Below, piece after piece: positions 9,080 through 18,198 of a stretch of 64,000 bases of DNA. How positions within the stretch are numbered: the first letter of the stretch is position 1; each line of letters begins with the position of its first letter. Below the pieces are notes generated by a model, which was given only the letters and a program-made list of their open reading frames with translations, was not told the origin of the DNA and did not search any database. Made by a program: the position numbers and the translations under genes. This stretch comes from Barnesiella viscericola DSM 18177. GTDB taxonomy: Bacteria > Bacteroidota > Bacteroidia > Bacteroidales > Barnesiellaceae. The stretch lies in contig NZ_CP007034.1 of NCBI RefSeq assembly GCF_000512915.1, forward strand, positions 1,674,001 to 1,738,000. The letters are read 5' to 3'.

Positions 9080-9682
9080 TCATTTTTTATACAGGACCGG
9101 ATTCAACGCCGGATCGTTGTACATCTTCATCTGTTTATAAACCTTCATGTATTTCCGTCCGGCCGCGATTTCATCGAGCAACTGGTCAATGGCCGCAGAG
9201 AGGTCGGAACGCTGTTCGAGCAGCACCCGCAACTTGGCCCGGCACTTCTCCACATGTTCAGGCGAAGCATCTTTGCGCTCCACCTCCTGCTGCATATGGT
9301 AAATCTTCACGGCCAGAATCGACAACCGATCAATCGCCCAGGCGGGGCTCTCGGTATTGATGGTGGCGTCGCTCTTCACCTCGACACCGGCATACTTCTT
9401 CAAGAAATAGTCGTCAATCATCTCGACCAGATCGGTACGCTCCTGATTCGACTTGTCGATTCGCCGCTTGATAGCCAACGCCTCGCGCGGGTCGATATCG
9501 GGGTTGCGGATAATGTCTTCGAGATGCCACTGAACCACATCAATCCAGTTTTTCAAGCACAAATAGTACTCGATACTCCCCTCGGCATAGGGGTTTTCCA
9601 GCGTGGCATCTACATTGTCGAACCGATGGTAATATTGCGTGGTATTCCAAAAAATGTGATTACAGGTTTCTGCAAAAGTCAT
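9080..9682 (-). CDS. DUF4254 domain protein
   Basis: A 200-residue, largely alpha-helical soluble protein matching the DUF4254 family, with NTTQYYHRFD near the N-terminus and IEYYLCLKNWIDVVQWHLEDIIRNPDI around 55-80. No signal peptide or membrane segment is visible. The function is unknown. It heads an operon with a GT9 transferase and an LPS-type kinase, which suggests a supporting role in envelope glycan assembly; that is inference from position only. Confidence 0.8.
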   Translation of the reverse strand: MTFAETCNHIFWNTTQYYHRFDNVDATLENPYAEGSIEYYLCLKNWIDVVQWHLEDIIRNPDIDPREALAIKRRIDKSNQERTDLVEMIDDYFLKKYAGVEVKSDATINTESPAWAIDRLSILAVKIYHMQQEVERKDASPEHVEKCRAKLRVLLEQRSDLSAAIDQLLDEIAAGRKYMKVYKQMKMYNDPALNPVLYKK

Positions 9683-9759
9683 AACTCACATCAGTTAATG
9701 CGCACCTGCCTCCCCGCGAAACGCGTCTCGAAAGGCCTCTGCGCCTTGTTTTCATTTTA

Positions 9760-9767
9760 CAAACATA
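9760..9767 (-). promoter_or_regulatory. -7-like box upstream of DUF4254-GT9-kinase group
   Basis: On the minus strand this reads TATGTTTG, matching TAnnTTTG, about 78 bases ahead of the DUF4254 start. No clear -33 element accompanies it. Confidence 0.35.
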
Positions 9768-9842
9768 AGCATTGTTTTACGAAAAACCGCTATCTTACCT
9801 ATATAAAAATAGTTCTTCGATACATTCCCACCGAAAAATTAC

Positions 9843-9850
9843 TATTTTTG
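9843..9850 (+). promoter_or_regulatory. -7-like box upstream of pdxB
   Basis: TATTTTTG matches TAnnTTTG and lies 21 bases ahead of the ATG at 9872. It argues that the longer in-frame reading upstream of this point is not translated. Confidence 0.4.
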
Positions 9851-9871
9851 TTTAGAAAAAAACCGAATGTC

Positions 9872-10987
9872 ATGACAACCATTCCCTACATCATAGCCGA
9901 CAACAAGATTCCCTACCTGAAAGGTGTGCTCGAACCGTATGCCCGCATCGACTACCTCTCGCCCGACCGCATCGACGCCCAAGCCGTGCGCGACACCGAC
10001 ATTCTTTTGATACGCACGCGCACGAAGTGCAACCGCGAGTTGCTCGACCAAAGCCGCTGCCGCTACATTGCCACGGCTACCATCGGCTACGACCACATCG
10101 ACGCCCGCTACTGCCGGGAGCGGGGCATCGAATGGGTGAACTGTCCCGGCTGCAATGCCCCGTCGGTGGGCCAGTACATACTCGCCGCCCTGCTGGCTTG
10201 GAGCAAAAGTAGGCACAAACCGCTGCACGAATGCACGTTGGGCGTAGTGGGCGTAGGCCATGTGGGCAGTATCGTCGCCCGCTATGCCGGGCTGCTGGGC
10301 ATGCGGGTACTCCTCAACGACCCTCCCCGTGAGGAGGCCGAGGGGGGGGATTCGTTCACGTCGCTCGATACCCTTTGCCGGGAAGCCGACATCATCACCT
10401 TCCACACCCCGCTGACCCGCGAGGGGAAATACCCCACCTTCCACCTGGCCGACAACGATTTTTTCGATGCGCTTGAAAAGAGCCCCTTGATTCTCAATAC
10501 GGCCCGGGGTGAGATTGTAGCAACCGAAGCCCTGAAAGCCGCCCTCGCCCAGAAAAAGATTGCGGGCGTCGTGCTCGATTGCTGGGAAAACGAGCCTCAT
10601 ATCGACAGGGAGTTGCTGAAAAAAGCCTTCATCGCCACCCCCCACATAGCCGGATACTCGGCCGACGGCAAGTCGACCGCCACGAGAATGATTGTCGAAG
10701 CCGTGAGCCGATGGACGGGGATTGCAATTCCCACCCAAGCCATTGTGCCACCGGCACCGGCACAGCCCCTCATCGACCTCACGGGCGTGGACACCCCCTT
10801 GCAGAAAGCCGTGTGGGACACCTACAATCCTTTCGACGACGACCTCAGGCTACGCAAGTCGCCCGAGACCTTCGAGATGCAACGCGGACTCTACCCCCTG
10901 CGACGGGAATTCGGTGCCTATCGCATAACAGGAGGCAAGGCAGCCGACCTGCCTGTTTTAATAAAATTAGGATTTTGTATTGCATAA
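9872..10987 (+). CDS. pdxB: Erythronate-4-phosphate dehydrogenase
   Basis: A 371-residue D-2-hydroxyacid dehydrogenase that oxidises 4-phosphoerythronate in the DXP-dependent route to pyridoxal phosphate. Visible features are the PdxB-type opening (IIADNKIPYLKGVLEP), RTRTKCN near 48-54 and ATATIGYDHID near 68-77. The NAD-binding GVVGVGHVG is at 124-132, and catalytic segments around NTARGEI and TPHIAGYS follow. A C-terminal PdxB dimerisation region is present. The frame stays open for 600 bases upstream, but homology and the -7 box place the start at 9872. It is divergent from the DUF4254 group. Confidence 0.92.
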   Translation: MTTIPYIIADNKIPYLKGVLEPYARIDYLSPDRIDAQAVRDTDILLIRTRTKCNRELLDQSRCRYIATATIGYDHIDARYCRERGIEWVNCPGCNAPSVGQYILAALLAWSKSRHKPLHECTLGVVGVGHVGSIVARYAGLLGMRVLLNDPPREEAEGGDSFTSLDTLCREADIITFHTPLTREGKYPTFHLADNDFFDALEKSPLILNTARGEIVATEALKAALAQKKIAGVVLDCWENEPHIDRELLKKAFIATPHIAGYSADGKSTATRMIVEAVSRWTGIAIPTQAIVPPAPAQPLIDLTGVDTPLQKAVWDTYNPFDDDLRLRKSPETFEMQRGLYPLRREFGAYRITGGKAADLPVLIKLGFCIA

Positions 10988-11085
10988 ATATACAAAGTCT
11001 ACACCTCGCATCTATTGATGGAAAGTGTCACTTCGGCCCGATAAGCGCCCCGATTCGATAGGTAAGCGAGAGATAAAGCTACCGA

Positions 11086-11118
11086 TTTTTGCACAAAATC
11101 TTTATATCTGTGCAAAAA
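11086..11118. promoter_or_regulatory. 10-bp perfect inverted repeat upstream of acpP
   Basis: TTTTTGCACA (11086-11095) and TGTGCAAAAA (11109-11118) form a perfect inverted repeat with a 13-base spacer, about 110 bases ahead of acpP. It could be an operator, or a hairpin ending the pdxB transcript; no T-run follows the right arm on the plus strand. A small hairpin with a TTCG loop lies at about 11146-11160. Confidence 0.5.
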
Positions 11119-11226
11119 ATGAGTAATTTATAAGAGAAAATTTTTTTTCTTCGGAGAAAAATATATTCCTTTGCAGTTGCAAAAAATAAGAACGTTAATT
11201 TATTTATTAATTAAAATTTAAAAATT

Positions 11227-11478
11227 ATGTCTGACGTAGCATCAACAGTAAAAGAAATTATCGTAGAAAAATTGGGCGTTAAGGAATCAGAGGTAACTCC
11301 CGAAGCCAACTTTACCAATGACCTCGGTGCCGATTCTTTGGACACGGTTGAAATGATCATGGAATTTGAGACCAAATTCGACATCAAAATCCCCGACGAT
11401 CAAGCCGAAAAAATCACGACTGTAGGTGAGGCTATCGCTCACATCGAAAAAGCTATCGCAGAGAAAGAGAATAAATAA
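11227..11478 (+). CDS. acpP: Acyl carrier protein
   Basis: An 83-residue acidic acyl carrier protein. The phosphopantetheine attachment site is Ser37 in [11 protein letters not shown]. It carries growing acyl chains for type II fatty acid synthesis in the cytoplasm. fabF begins three bases after its stop, so the two are translated from one message. The 240 bases upstream are AT-rich and contain an inverted repeat and a poor -7 match (TTCCTTTG near 11166). Confidence 0.97.
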   Translation: MSDVASTVKEIIVEKLGVKESEVTPEANFTNDLGADSLDTVEMIMEFETKFDIKIPDDQAEKITTVGEAIAHIEKAIAEKENK

Positions 11479-11481
11479 TTT

Positions 11482-12744
11482 ATGGAGCTTAAAAGAGTTG
11501 TAGTAACGGGCCTTGGCGCCATCACTCCGCTGGGCAACGACGTGGCCTCCACGTGGGACGCCCTTCTGAAAGGAGTAAGCGGAGCAGGGCCTATTACGCT
11601 TTTCGACGCATCTGAATTCAAGACTCAATTTGCTTGCGAGGTAAAGAATTTCGACCCGCTGAAATATTTCAGCGCCAAGGAAGTTCGTAAACTCGACCGC
11701 TATACCCAGTTTGCACTGGCTGCCACCCAAGAGAGCATGGCCGACTCGGGACTCGATCTCGAAAAAGTCAATAAAGACCGTGCCGGTGTTATCTTCTCGG
11801 CAGGAATCGGCGGTATCAGCACCTTTGAGCAAGAGGTAGGGAACTATGCCGTAGCCCCCGAAAAGGGTCCGCGCTTCAGCCCCTTCTTCATTCCCAAAAT
11901 GATTGCCGACATCGCCGCAGGACAAATCTCGATGGTATACGGATTCCGGGGTCCCAACTTCGGTATCGTGTCGGCCTGCGCATCGTCCACCCACGCCCTC
12001 ATCGACGCATACAACTATATCCGTCTGGGCAAAGCCGATCTGATCGTATCGGGTGGTGCCGAAGCCGCAATCACCGTATCGGGAGTAGGTGGATTCAATG
12101 CCATGCACGCACTCTCCACGCGTAACGACTCGCCCGAGACGGCCTCTCGTCCGTTCAGCGCTTCGCGCGACGGTTTCGTGATGGGTGAAGGAAGTGCCTG
12201 CCTTATTCTTGAAGAACTGGAACACGCATTGGCCCGTGGGGCTAAAATCTATGCCGAAGTCGTAGGTGGCGGTATGTCGGCCGACGCCTATCACCTGACG
12301 GCTACCCACCCCGAAGGACTGGGTGCCAAACTCGTGATGCAAAACGCTCTCGACGATGCCCACATGGCTCCCGAAGAGATCGACTACATCAACGTTCACG
12401 GTACCTCGACTCCCGTCGGTGACAAATCAGAAGCCAAAGCGATTTTGGAAGTATTCGGCGATCACGCCTATAACCTCAACATCAGCTCTACCAAGTCGAT
12501 GACCGGCCACCTGCTGGGAGCGACCGGAGCTTTGGAGGCTCTCATCTGCGTGAAGACCATCGACGAAAGCATCGTTCCCCCCACCATCAACCATGCCGAG
12601 GGCGACGACGATCCCGAAATCGACAGCAAACTGAATTTCACATTCAACCATGCACAGAAACGCGAAGTAAACGCCGCTCTGTCGAACACCTTTGGTTTCG
12701 GTGGCCACAATGCAAGTATAATCGTAAAGAAATTCACGAAATAA
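11482..12744 (+). CDS. fabF: Beta-ketoacyl-ACP synthase II
   Basis: A 420-residue condensing enzyme that elongates acyl-ACP with malonyl-ACP. The catalytic triad is visible: Cys166 in VSACASST, His306 in NVHGTSTP and His343 in TKSMTGHLLGATGA, with Lys338 beside it. Length and motif order are those of FabF. It sits between acpP and rnc with gaps of three bases on each side, so acpP-fabF-rnc reads as one transcription unit. Confidence 0.97.
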   Translation: MELKRVVVTGLGAITPLGNDVASTWDALLKGVSGAGPITLFDASEFKTQFACEVKNFDPLKYFSAKEVRKLDRYTQFALAATQESMADSGLDLEKVNKDRAGVIFSAGIGGISTFEQEVGNYAVAPEKGPRFSPFFIPKMIADIAAGQISMVYGFRGPNFGIVSACASSTHALIDAYNYIRLGKADLIVSGGAEAAITVSGVGGFNAMHALSTRNDSPETASRPFSASRDGFVMGEGSACLILEELEHALARGAKIYAEVVGGGMSADAYHLTATHPEGLGAKLVMQNALDDAHMAPEEIDYINVHGTSTPVGDKSEAKAILEVFGDHAYNLNISSTKSMTGHLLGATGALEALICVKTIDESIVPPTINHAEGDDDPEIDSKLNFTFNHAQKREVNAALSNTFGFGGHNASIIVKKFTK

Positions 12745-12747
12745 CAC

Positions 12748-13557
12748 GTGCTTAAAACGATTTATAACCGTATAAGGCTCCTTATGCTCCGCCATAAGGA
12801 GCCTTATGTTCTATATCACGACCTGTTGGGATTCTGGCCCGGCAACATACGCCTGTACGAGGTTGCCTGTCTGCACAGCTCCTCGTCGATCTATGTGCAG
12901 GGCCGACGCATCAACAACGAACGGCTCGAATTCCTGGGCGACGCCATACTCGACGCCGTGGTGGCCGACATACTTTTCCACCGGTTCGACAACCGCAAGG
13001 AAGGGTTCCTCACCAACACCCGCGCCAAAATAGTGAAACGCGAATCGCTCAACGCCATCGCCCTGAAAATAGGACTCGACCATTTCATTACCTGCTCCAC
13101 GCGCGTCAGCACCCACAACAGCTACATGTATGGAAATGCGCTCGAAGCCCTCATCGGAGCCATCTACCTCGACAAGGGATACAAATGTTGCAAGCACTTT
13201 ATCGAGACCCGCATCATCGGTTCGATTGTCGACCTCGACAAGGTCTCGAAAGAGGAGTTCAACTTCAAGTCGCGACTTATCGAGTGGTGCCAGAAACACA
13301 AAATAGACATCGAATTTGCCCTTATCGAGACCCTGGTCGACAAGGACAACAACCCCATATTCCAGTCGCAGGCTCTGCTTGGCGGGCTATCGGGGGGCAT
13401 AGGCATCGGATATTCCAAGAAGGAGTCGCAACAAAATGCCGCACACCTCACCATCGAACGACTGCACAAAGACAAAGATTTTCAACAAAAGGTCTTGGCC
13501 ACCTCCTCAAACGGGAATAATGCAATTGTCACCGAAAAATCACAGGACAATCCATAG
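12748..13557 (+). CDS. rnc: Ribonuclease III
   Basis: A 269-residue RNase III that cleaves double-stranded RNA. The catalytic signature NERLEFLGDAILD is at 58-70, with metal ligands around Glu61 and Asp65. A C-terminal dsRNA-binding domain follows (SRLIEWCQKHKIDIEF..., ending near QNAAHLTIERL). The GTG at 12748 is chosen because the peptide before the in-frame ATG at 12784 (YNRIRLL) resembles other Bacteroidota RNase III N-termini. The first 60 bases of the reading frame contain a perfect 14-bp hairpin, which is the kind of structure this enzyme cuts. Confidence 0.94.
   Translation: MLKTIYNRIRLLMLRHKEPYVLYHDLLGFWPGNIRLYEVACLHSSSSIYVQGRRINNERLEFLGDAILDAVVADILFHRFDNRKEGFLTNTRAKIVKRESLNAIALKIGLDHFITCSTRVSTHNSYMYGNALEALIGAIYLDKGYKCCKHFIETRIIGSIVDLDKVSKEEFNFKSRLIEWCQKHKIDIEFALIETLVDKDNNPIFQSQALLGGLSGGIGIGYSKKESQQNAAHLTIERLHKDKDFQQKVLATSSNGNNAIVTEKSQDNP
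12772..12807 (+). promoter_or_regulatory. Perfect 14-bp hairpin within the 5' end of rnc
   Basis: ATAAGGCTCCTTAT (12772-12785) and ATAAGGAGCCTTAT (12794-12807) are exact reverse complements separated by an 8-base loop. No T-run follows, so it is a poor intrinsic terminator. It begins 24 bases after the GTG start of rnc and overlaps the alternative ATG at 12784. Confidence 0.8.
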
Positions 13558-13607
13558 GAATCACCCAAGAAATAGCTATTTTTGCTACCTATTGAAAACC
13601 TAATCAG

Positions 13608-15110
13608 ATGAATTTCACCAAGCTGCTGCGCCCCTTATTTGCAAAACGGCTCTCTCAAATAGATCGCTATGCCGACTATGGCGACATCATACAACAGGAA
13701 ACGCTCATAGGGTTGCTCCGCAAGGCCCGAAATACCCAACTGGGGAAAACCTATCATTTCCACGGAATAACCTCCTACCAGGATTTCACCGGGCGTGTGC
13801 CCATCAGCGGATACGAAGAGTTGAAACCCTACATCGAACGCACCATGCAGGGCGAACAGAATATCCTGTGGCCTACCCCCATACGCCATTTCGCCAAATC
13901 GTCGGGAACAACCAACGACAAGAGCAAATTCATACCCGTGAGTGCCGAGGCCCTGCGCTACTGCCACTACCAGGGCGGAGCCGACTGTGTGGCCCTCTAC
14001 CTGCGCGAGAATCCCGAAAGCCGCCTCTTCGATGGCAAAGGACTCATACTGGGTGGCAGCCGGGCTCAAAATCCTTTCGGCGAGGCCTACTGCGGTGACC
14101 TGTCGGCTATCCTCATACAGAACATCAACCCGCTGGTCAACCTCATCAGAGTCCCCTCCAAGCAGATTGCTCTCATGAGCGAGTGGGACACCAAGCTCGA
14201 AGCGATTGCCAACAGTACCATCGGGCAGCGCGACATTACCAACCTCTCGGGGGTACCCTCGTGGTTTCTGGTGCTCATCAAACACATCTTGACGAAAACC
14301 GGTCGGCACGACCTCTCCGAGGTTTGGCCCAACCTCGAAGTCTTCTTCCACGGAGGCATCAGCTTTGCCCCCTACCGCGAACAATACCGGCAACTCATAT
14401 CCAGCCCCCGCATGCACTACGTCGAGACCTACAACGCCTCCGAGGGCTTCTTTGCCGTACAAAACGACCTTACCACACCCGGCATGCTGCTCCTCATCGA
14501 CCTGGGCATCTTCTACGAGTTTATCCCGCTGGGTGGGACTCTTGATCAGGCCGTACCCCTCTGGGAGGTGGAAGCCGGGCGCAACTACGAACTGGTCATC
14601 ACCTCGAACGGAGGTCTGTGGCGATACCGCATGGGCGACACCGTGAAGGTGCTCTCCACCAAGCCGGTGAAGATTTGCGTATCGGGCCGCACCAAGCACT
14701 ACATCAACGCCTTTGGCGAGGAGCTCATGGTCGACAATGCCGAGCAGGCCATCGCCCGCACCTGCGAACAGACGGGGGCCAGCGTACTCAACTACACGGC
14801 TGCCCCGGTCTATATGACAGACCACAGCAAGGGGCGTCACCAATGGCTCATCGAGTTCAGCAAGCAACCCGCATCTATCGAAGAGTTTGCCCAACGGCTC
14901 GACCAGAATCTGCAAAATCTCAACTCCGACTACGAAGCCAAGCGATTCAAGAGCATCGCCCTCGAATGCCTCGAAGTGATTCCCGCCAAAACCGGCATCT
15001 TCGACGACTGGCTGCGCGACCACAACAAACTGGGCGGACAGCACAAAATTCCCCGCCTCTACAACCGGCGCGACATCATCGAGGAGATTCTCCAATACAA
15101 CAACCGATAA
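13608..15110 (+). CDS. GH3 auxin-responsive promoter family protein (acyl-adenylate-forming fold)
   Basis: This 500-residue protein matches bacterial members of the GH3 family, which share the ANL adenylating fold with plant acyl-acid-amido synthetases. The ATP-binding segment is FAKSSGTTNDKSKFIPVS near 96-113. YVETYNASEGFFAVQ and LWRYRMGDTVKV follow in the usual order. The bacterial substrate is unknown; adenylation of a carboxylic acid is the family expectation. It follows rnc by 50 bases and ends at a strong bidirectional terminator facing metG. Confidence 0.85.
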   Translation: MNFTKLLRPLFAKRLSQIDRYADYGDIIQQETLIGLLRKARNTQLGKTYHFHGITSYQDFTGRVPISGYEELKPYIERTMQGEQNILWPTPIRHFAKSSGTTNDKSKFIPVSAEALRYCHYQGGADCVALYLRENPESRLFDGKGLILGGSRAQNPFGEAYCGDLSAILIQNINPLVNLIRVPSKQIALMSEWDTKLEAIANSTIGQRDITNLSGVPSWFLVLIKHILTKTGRHDLSEVWPNLEVFFHGGISFAPYREQYRQLISSPRMHYVETYNASEGFFAVQNDLTTPGMLLLIDLGIFYEFIPLGGTLDQAVPLWEVEAGRNYELVITSNGGLWRYRMGDTVKVLSTKPVKICVSGRTKHYINAFGEELMVDNAEQAIARTCEQTGASVLNYTAAPVYMTDHSKGRHQWLIEFSKQPASIEEFAQRLDQNLQNLNSDYEAKRFKSIALECLEVIPAKTGIFDDWLRDHNKLGGQHKIPRLYNRRDIIEEILQYNNR

Positions 15111-15175
15111 TGCCACAGAAGGGACGGGAAAGCGCTCTACACGCTCCCCTCTCACCCCGGCTGTCAAATATACAA

Positions 15176-15210
15176 AAAGAGCCCCCACGAGAGATTCGTG
15201 GGGGCTCTTT
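15176..15210. terminator. Bidirectional terminator between GH3-family gene and metG
   Basis: The arms 15176-15190 and 15196-15210 are perfectly complementary over 15 bp with a 5-base loop. An A-run lies at the left edge and TTT at the right, so the hairpin can end both converging transcripts. Confidence 0.85.
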
Positions 15211-15235
15211 GCATATCAGGATTATATCGTGAGTC

Positions 15236-17278
15236 TTATTTCACTTCCGAACCCGGAGCAATCTCGTCGGCGGCCGGAGTGATGACAATCAAGCGTCCGT
15301 CGGCATCTTCGGCCGAGAGAATCATACCTTGCGACTCGATACCTTTCAGTTTACGGGGTTCGAGATTGGCCACAAAGCATACATTCTTGCCAATCAGATC
15401 TTCGGGTTTGTAATGCTTGGCAATGCCCGATACGATGGTGCGGCCGCCCAGGCCGTCGTCGATACGGAACTGCAACAGTTTGTCGGCCTTGGGCACCTTT
15501 TGACAATCGAGCACCTTGCCCACCCGGATATCGAGTTTCATGAAGTCGTCGAAAGGTACATTCTCACGCACCGGCGCAGCCTTGTGATTCTTCAACTCAT
15601 TGGCTTTCTTGGTCTCCAACAGCTTGTTGACCTGAGCCTCAATCACGCTGTCGTCGATCTTCTCGAAGAGCAGTTCGGGTTTACCCAACTCGGCCCCGAC
15701 GGGCAGTATATCGGTACGCCCCAACATGTTCCAGTCGCAAGGACCCATATGGAGCATGCCCCGCAGCTTCTCGGCCGAGAAGGGGAGGAAGGGCTCGAAG
15801 GCAATCGCCAGGTTGGCCGTAATCTGCAAAGCCAGGTTCAAGATGGTAGCCACCCGCGGCATATCGGTCTTGGCCAGTTTCCAAGGCTCGGTATCGGCCA
15901 GGTACTTGTTGCCGATGCGAGCCAGGTTCATGGCCTCTTTGAGGGCGTCGCGGAAACGGTAGTGGTCGAGGTAGTTCTCGACCGAAGCCTTCACGTCGGC
16001 AAACTCCTTCATCGTCTCGCGGTCATAATCCGTGAACTCGCCGGCCTGGGGAACTTTGCCCTCGAAATATTTGTGCGTGAGCACCAGTGCCCGGTTCACA
16101 AAGTTGCCCAAGATGGCCACCAGCTCGTTGTTGTTGCGGGCCTGGAAGTCTTTCCAGGTAAAGTCGTTGTCTTTCGTTTCGGGGGCATTAGCGGTGAGCA
16201 CGTAGCGCAGCACGTCCTGTTTGCCGGGGAAATCTTCGAGATACTCGTGCAGCCATACGGCCCAGTTGCGCGAGGTCGAAATCTTGTCGCCTTCGAGGTT
16301 GAGGAACTCGTTGGCCGGTACGTTATCGGGCAAGATGTAGCTGCCCTCGGCTTTCAGCATGGCCGGGAAGACGATGCAGTGGAACACGATGTTGTCCTTG
16401 CCGATGAAATGGACCATCTTCGTCTCGGGGTCTTTCCAGTAGAGTTCCCACTTGTCGGGGAGCAGCTCCTTGGTGTTCGAAATGTAACCGATGGGGGCAT
16501 CGAACCACACATAAAGCACTTTACCCTCGGTACCTTCGACCGGCACGGGTACACCCCAGTCGAGGTCGCGACTCACGGCACGCGGTTGCAGCCCCATGTC
16601 GAGCCACGATTTGCACTGCCCGTAGACGTTGGGCTTCCACTCCTTGTGTTCGTCGAGAATCCAGTGGCGCAGGAAAGGTTCCCACTTGTCGAGCGGCAGA
16701 TACCAGTGCTTCGTTTCGCGCAACACCGGTTTGTTGCCCGTGATAGCCGACCGGGGATTAATCAGGTCGGTTGCACTCAACGAGGTACCGCAGGCTTCGC
16801 ACTGGTCGCCATAGGCATGTTCGTTGCCGCAATGGGGACAGGTGCCGGTGATATAGCGGTCGGCGAGGAACTGATTGGCATCCTCGTCGTAGTATTGCAT
16901 CGAGGTTTTCTCGATAAACTCGCCCTTGTCGTAGAGCTTGCGGAAGAAATCGGAGGCCATCTGCGTGTGAATGGCCGAAGTTGTGCGCGAATAGATGTCG
17001 AACGAGATACCAAACTCCTCGAACGATTTCTTGATGATGTTGTGGTAGCGGTCCACAATATCCTGCGGGGTCACCCCCTCGGCCTTGGCCTTGATGGTGA
17101 TGGGCACACCGTGCTCATCGCTACCGCCTATCATAATCACATCTTCGCCCTTCAAACGCAGATACCGGGTATAGATATCTGCCGGGACATACACACCTGC
17201 CAGGTGGCCTATATGCACGGGGCCGTTGGCATAGGGCAATGCGGTCGTAACCAGCGTACGTTTAAATTTCTTCTCCAT
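15236..17278 (-). CDS. metG: Methionyl-tRNA synthetase
   Basis: A 680-residue class I synthetase charging tRNA-Met. The HIGH signature is VHIGHLAG (HIGH at 22-25). A zinc knuckle CPHCG...CEACG lies near 145-165, and DKISTSRNW is the KMSKS-equivalent loop. An anticodon-binding helical domain follows, and the last 110 residues form an EMAP-like tRNA-binding domain ([24 protein letters not shown]) that also mediates dimerisation. It is transcribed on its own from a -7 box near 17384 and converges with the GH3-family gene. Confidence 0.97.
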   Translation of the reverse strand: MEKKFKRTLVTTALPYANGPVHIGHLAGVYVPADIYTRYLRLKGEDVIMIGGSDEHGVPITIKAKAEGVTPQDIVDRYHNIIKKSFEEFGISFDIYSRTTSAIHTQMASDFFRKLYDKGEFIEKTSMQYYDEDANQFLADRYITGTCPHCGNEHAYGDQCEACGTSLSATDLINPRSAITGNKPVLRETKHWYLPLDKWEPFLRHWILDEHKEWKPNVYGQCKSWLDMGLQPRAVSRDLDWGVPVPVEGTEGKVLYVWFDAPIGYISNTKELLPDKWELYWKDPETKMVHFIGKDNIVFHCIVFPAMLKAEGSYILPDNVPANEFLNLEGDKISTSRNWAVWLHEYLEDFPGKQDVLRYVLTANAPETKDNDFTWKDFQARNNNELVAILGNFVNRALVLTHKYFEGKVPQAGEFTDYDRETMKEFADVKASVENYLDHYRFRDALKEAMNLARIGNKYLADTEPWKLAKTDMPRVATILNLALQITANLAIAFEPFLPFSAEKLRGMLHMGPCDWNMLGRTDILPVGAELGKPELLFEKIDDSVIEAQVNKLLETKKANELKNHKAAPVRENVPFDDFMKLDIRVGKVLDCQKVPKADKLLQFRIDDGLGGRTIVSGIAKHYKPEDLIGKNVCFVANLEPRKLKGIESQGMILSAEDADGRLIVITPAADEIAPGSEVK

Positions 17279-17383
17279 ATCTCTTTAATTTCTGTCTATT
17301 CTCATGCAATGACAAGAGGGGACTTTGACGCGGATTCCGTCGCGAAGCCCCGCACAAAGAGGCTCCCTCTCACATATTTCACG

Positions 17384-17391
17384 CAAAGATA
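17384..17391 (-). promoter_or_regulatory. -7 box upstream of metG
   Basis: TATCTTTG on the minus strand, about 105 bases ahead of the metG start. It is the most frequent variant of the box in this window. No clear TTG lies 20 bases further upstream. Confidence 0.45.
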
Positions 17392-17445
17392 TAAATTTTC
17401 TGTCCGAAAGAAACGTTTCGGAATGAGCTTTTTAGAATATACCGC

Positions 17446-18192
17446 CTATTCACGCCCGGTCAGACGGGCAAAGGCGAAGCGGACGGCGAACCACAAATGG
17501 CGCAAAAAGGTGGGGACCGTACCGTAATAGCGACACATGATGTCGTATCGCTCCCGCAACGAAGCCTTGCGGTTGGCGGTAGTAACCCCCTCGTTGAGGT
17601 AGTCGATGAGGGTCTCGTGCGTGTTGGTCATCGTACGGGCCACCTGCATGCAGCGGATACACCAGTCATAGTCGGCCGAGTAGCGGTAGCGCAGGTCGTA
17701 GTCGGGAGCAATCGCCCGCCGCACGATAAAGGCCTGGTGGCACACCAGCATACCCATGCGGAAACTTTTGACGGTCAACACCTCGGGAGCTTGCAACCGG
17801 CGCATGGCGATGAAGTGTCGTCGGGCATCGACGAGAGCCGTCTCGCCATAGACGATATCAGCGTCGGTTTTTTCGATGGAACGGGCAATTTTCTGCAACG
17901 TATCGGGGCTGTGCAGGGCATCACCGGCATTGAGGAAGATGAGGTATCGCCCCGTGGCTCGGTGCAACCCCTTGTTCATGGCGTCGTAGAGGCCCCGGTC
18001 GGGTTCGCTGGTGACCGAGGTGACCACCCGCGAGGCCCGGGCAAGGGCTACCGTGCCGTCGGTCGAGGCCCCGTCGACCACCAGATATTCATAGTCGGTA
18101 AAGGTCTGGCATTCGACACTCTGCAACGTGGCCGGCAACGTGGCCTCCGCGTTGAACGTAATCGTAACAATCGAGAAAAGCGGACTTTCCAT
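17446..18192 (-). CDS. Glycosyltransferase family 2
   Basis: A 248-residue GT-A transferase. The N-terminal FSIVTITFNAEATLPATLQSV and the nucleotide-binding YEYLVVDGASTDGT (about 31-44) are standard for GT2. NAGD around residue 91 stands in for the DxD metal motif. No transmembrane segment is evident. It should add a sugar from a nucleotide donor to a lipid-linked glycan on the cytoplasmic face. It is the last gene of the five-gene polysaccharide group, six bases after the preceding gene. Confidence 0.87.
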   Translation of the reverse strand: MESPLFSIVTITFNAEATLPATLQSVECQTFTDYEYLVVDGASTDGTVALARASRVVTSVTSEPDRGLYDAMNKGLHRATGRYLIFLNAGDALHSPDTLQKIARSIEKTDADIVYGETALVDARRHFIAMRRLQAPEVLTVKSFRMGMLVCHQAFIVRRAIAPDYDLRYRYSADYDWCIRCMQVARTMTNTHETLIDYLNEGVTTANRKASLRERYDIMCRYYGTVPTFLRHLWFAVRFAFARLTGRE

Positions 18193-18198
18193 GACTTC

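Noticed and set aside
9254-9871. N-terminal extension of pdxB
   Set aside because: Family homology starts at 9872 and a -7 box lies at 9843-9850; the extension runs antisense to DUF4254.
12772-12807. Hairpin as the intrinsic terminator of acpP-fabF
   Set aside because: No T-run follows and it lies inside the rnc coding sequence.
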